From Caldisericota bacterium (GTDB lineage Bacteria > Caldisericota > Caldisericia > Cryosericales > Cryosericaceae), in contig JAPLGK010000227.1 of assembly GCA_026390195.1 (NCBI GenBank), positions 1 through 5,466 of the forward strand: a stretch of DNA of 5,466 nucleotides, read 5' to 3'. Made by a program: the position numbers and the translations under genes. This document shows, piece by piece, positions 4,433-5,466 of this stretch. Each line of letters begins with the position of its first letter. Within the stretch, counting starts at the first letter, position 1. A model generated the notes under the pieces. That model had not been told where the DNA came from, did no database searches, and was given only the letters and a program-made list of their open reading frames with translations.

Positions 4433-5466
4433 GCTTCAACAGCCCCGGCAAACCAGGCGATTCCTTGCGGTCACCGTTCTCTTCACGGTGATCCTGTTGG
4501 GCATCGTCGCCCGCCTCTACGTTCTGCAGGTTGTCAAGGGCACCTACTATGCAGGAGTCGCGGAAGACAACCGTCTTCGCATCATCAGCACGGATGGTCC
4601 ACGGGGAGAAATCCTCGACAGGAATGGGGTCGTTCTCGCAACCGATGTCCCCTCGTTCGACATCGTCGTGACGACCTATGACCTCGAGGACTCCGACGAG
4701 GAGTTGGGCGTCGTAGCCCAACTGACAGGCGCGAAGCTTGAGACTCTCAAGGACACAGTAGAGAAGGCTGGCGTTGGACCTTATGCGCCCATCACCATAG
4801 CTCGCAACGTCAGCAAACCGGTTGCGTTGAAGCTTGCGGAACAGGAACCAGACCTGCCTGGTATCCAGCTCGTCATGTCGACCAGGAGATCATATCCCCA
4901 GGGAACCCTAGCGGCACATGTCCTCGGGTATACAGGTGAAATAGGCGACACTGAACTCGAACAGCTGCGAGCTGACGGCTACGTCATGAAGGACACGATC
5001 GGCAAGGAAGGCATCGAGCTGCAATACGAGACGTTGCTGCGTGGTCAGAAGAGTCAGAAACTCATCGAAGTGGACGCCGGTGGCAAAGCCGTGAAGACGC
5101 TGCAGGAGAAGCCCGCTGCGCCCGGAACGAGCATCATCCTGACCATTGATGTTCGTCTGCAGAAGACATGCGAGGATCTTCTTGGAGACAACCAGGGTGC
5201 AGCGATCATGATGGACCCACGCAATGGCGAACTCCTTGCGCTGGCAAGCGCACCCACGTTCGACCCGAACAAGTTCATCTCCGGAATCTCCAGCGAAGAC
5301 TGGAAGACGTGGTCCGTCAAAGGGTCTCTGTTCAACCGGGCAATTGCAGGCTCGTTCCCTCCAGCGAGCACCTTCAAGGTGGTCACCGGAACGGCGGGAC
5401 TGGAAACGCGCACCATAACGGACCGAAGCATCATTTACTGTGGTGGAGGGTTGACGGTTGGAGGAC
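4425..5466 (+). CDS. mrdA: Penicillin-binding protein 2 (peptidoglycan D,D-transpeptidase), 3' truncated by window edge
   Basis: The frame is open from ATG 4425 to the right edge, giving 347 residues of an expected 600 or more. This class B penicillin-binding protein cross-links side-wall peptidoglycan and works with RodA in the elongasome. Visible parts are a short cytoplasmic tail, one membrane helix at about 12-34, the GPRGEILDRNGVVLA motif (58-72) that opens the pedestal domain, HVLGYTGEI (165-173), TIGKEGIELQYETLLRG (191-207), then LTIDVRLQKTCEDLL (239-253), and the transpeptidase N-terminal part with MMDPRNGELLALASAPTFDPN (262-282). The first catalytic motif is STFK at 315-318 (nucleophile Ser315, codon 5367-5369), in the context FPPASTFK rather than the usual PPGSTFK. 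The SxN and KTG motifs lie beyond the window. ATG 4425 overlaps the mreD end by 8 bases; there is no clear Shine-Dalgarno site, so coupling is likely. FtsI is less likely given the mreD neighbour. Confidence 0.94.
   Translation, partial: MDKLQQPRQTRRFLAVTVLFTVILLGIVARLYVLQVVKGTYYAGVAEDNRLRIISTDGPRGEILDRNGVVLATDVPSFDIVVTTYDLEDSDEELGVVAQLTGAKLETLKDTVEKAGVGPYAPITIARNVSKPVALKLAEQEPDLPGIQLVMSTRRSYPQGTLAAHVLGYTGEIGDTELEQLRADGYVMKDTIGKEGIELQYETLLRGQKSQKLIEVDAGGKAVKTLQEKPAAPGTSIILTIDVRLQKTCEDLLGDNQGAAIMMDPRNGELLALASAPTFDPNKFISGISSEDWKTWSVKGSLFNRAIAGSFPPASTFKVVTGTAGLETRTITDRSIIYCGGGLTVGG

Overview
The window is a dense run of nine genes, all on the + strand, cut at both edges. Genes overlap by 4 to 17 bases or are separated by only 3 bases, and I see no intergenic region, terminator, RNA gene, mobile element or repeat array. 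The first gene (ApbE) lacks its 5' part and the last (PBP2) runs off the right edge, so the operon probably extends both ways.

Organism: base composition is GC-rich (roughly 60% by eye). Leaders have Shine-Dalgarno sites, the best being just before mreB. The order ApbE, NusG_II, Gx transporter, DUF4321, Maf, MreB, MreC, MreD, PBP2 resembles cell-shape operons of Clostridia-like anaerobes and some related deep-branching bacteria. A GC-rich Firmicutes-type or uncultured anaerobic lineage is my best guess, at low confidence; the sequence does not fix the phylum.

Region 1 (1-1297) looks like an extracytoplasmic redox or flavin module: the C-terminal part of an FAD:protein FMN transferase, a membrane-anchored NusG domain II protein, and a small Gx-family (heptaprenyl diphosphate synthase component I-like) membrane protein. 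Region 2 (1294-2105) holds a small DUF4321 membrane protein and a Maf nucleotide pyrophosphatase. Region 3 (2109-5466) is the elongasome: MreB filament protein, MreC scaffold, a divergent MreD-like membrane protein, and the N-terminal two thirds or so of the PBP2 transpeptidase. These act together in rod-shape-determining side-wall peptidoglycan synthesis.

No wholly new system is evident. The points most worth a second look are a lysine at a normally conserved metal-ligand threonine position in ApbE, the coupling of a flavin-transfer module to the cell-shape operon, and a few substitutions in otherwise conserved motifs of MreB, MreC, MreD and PBP2.
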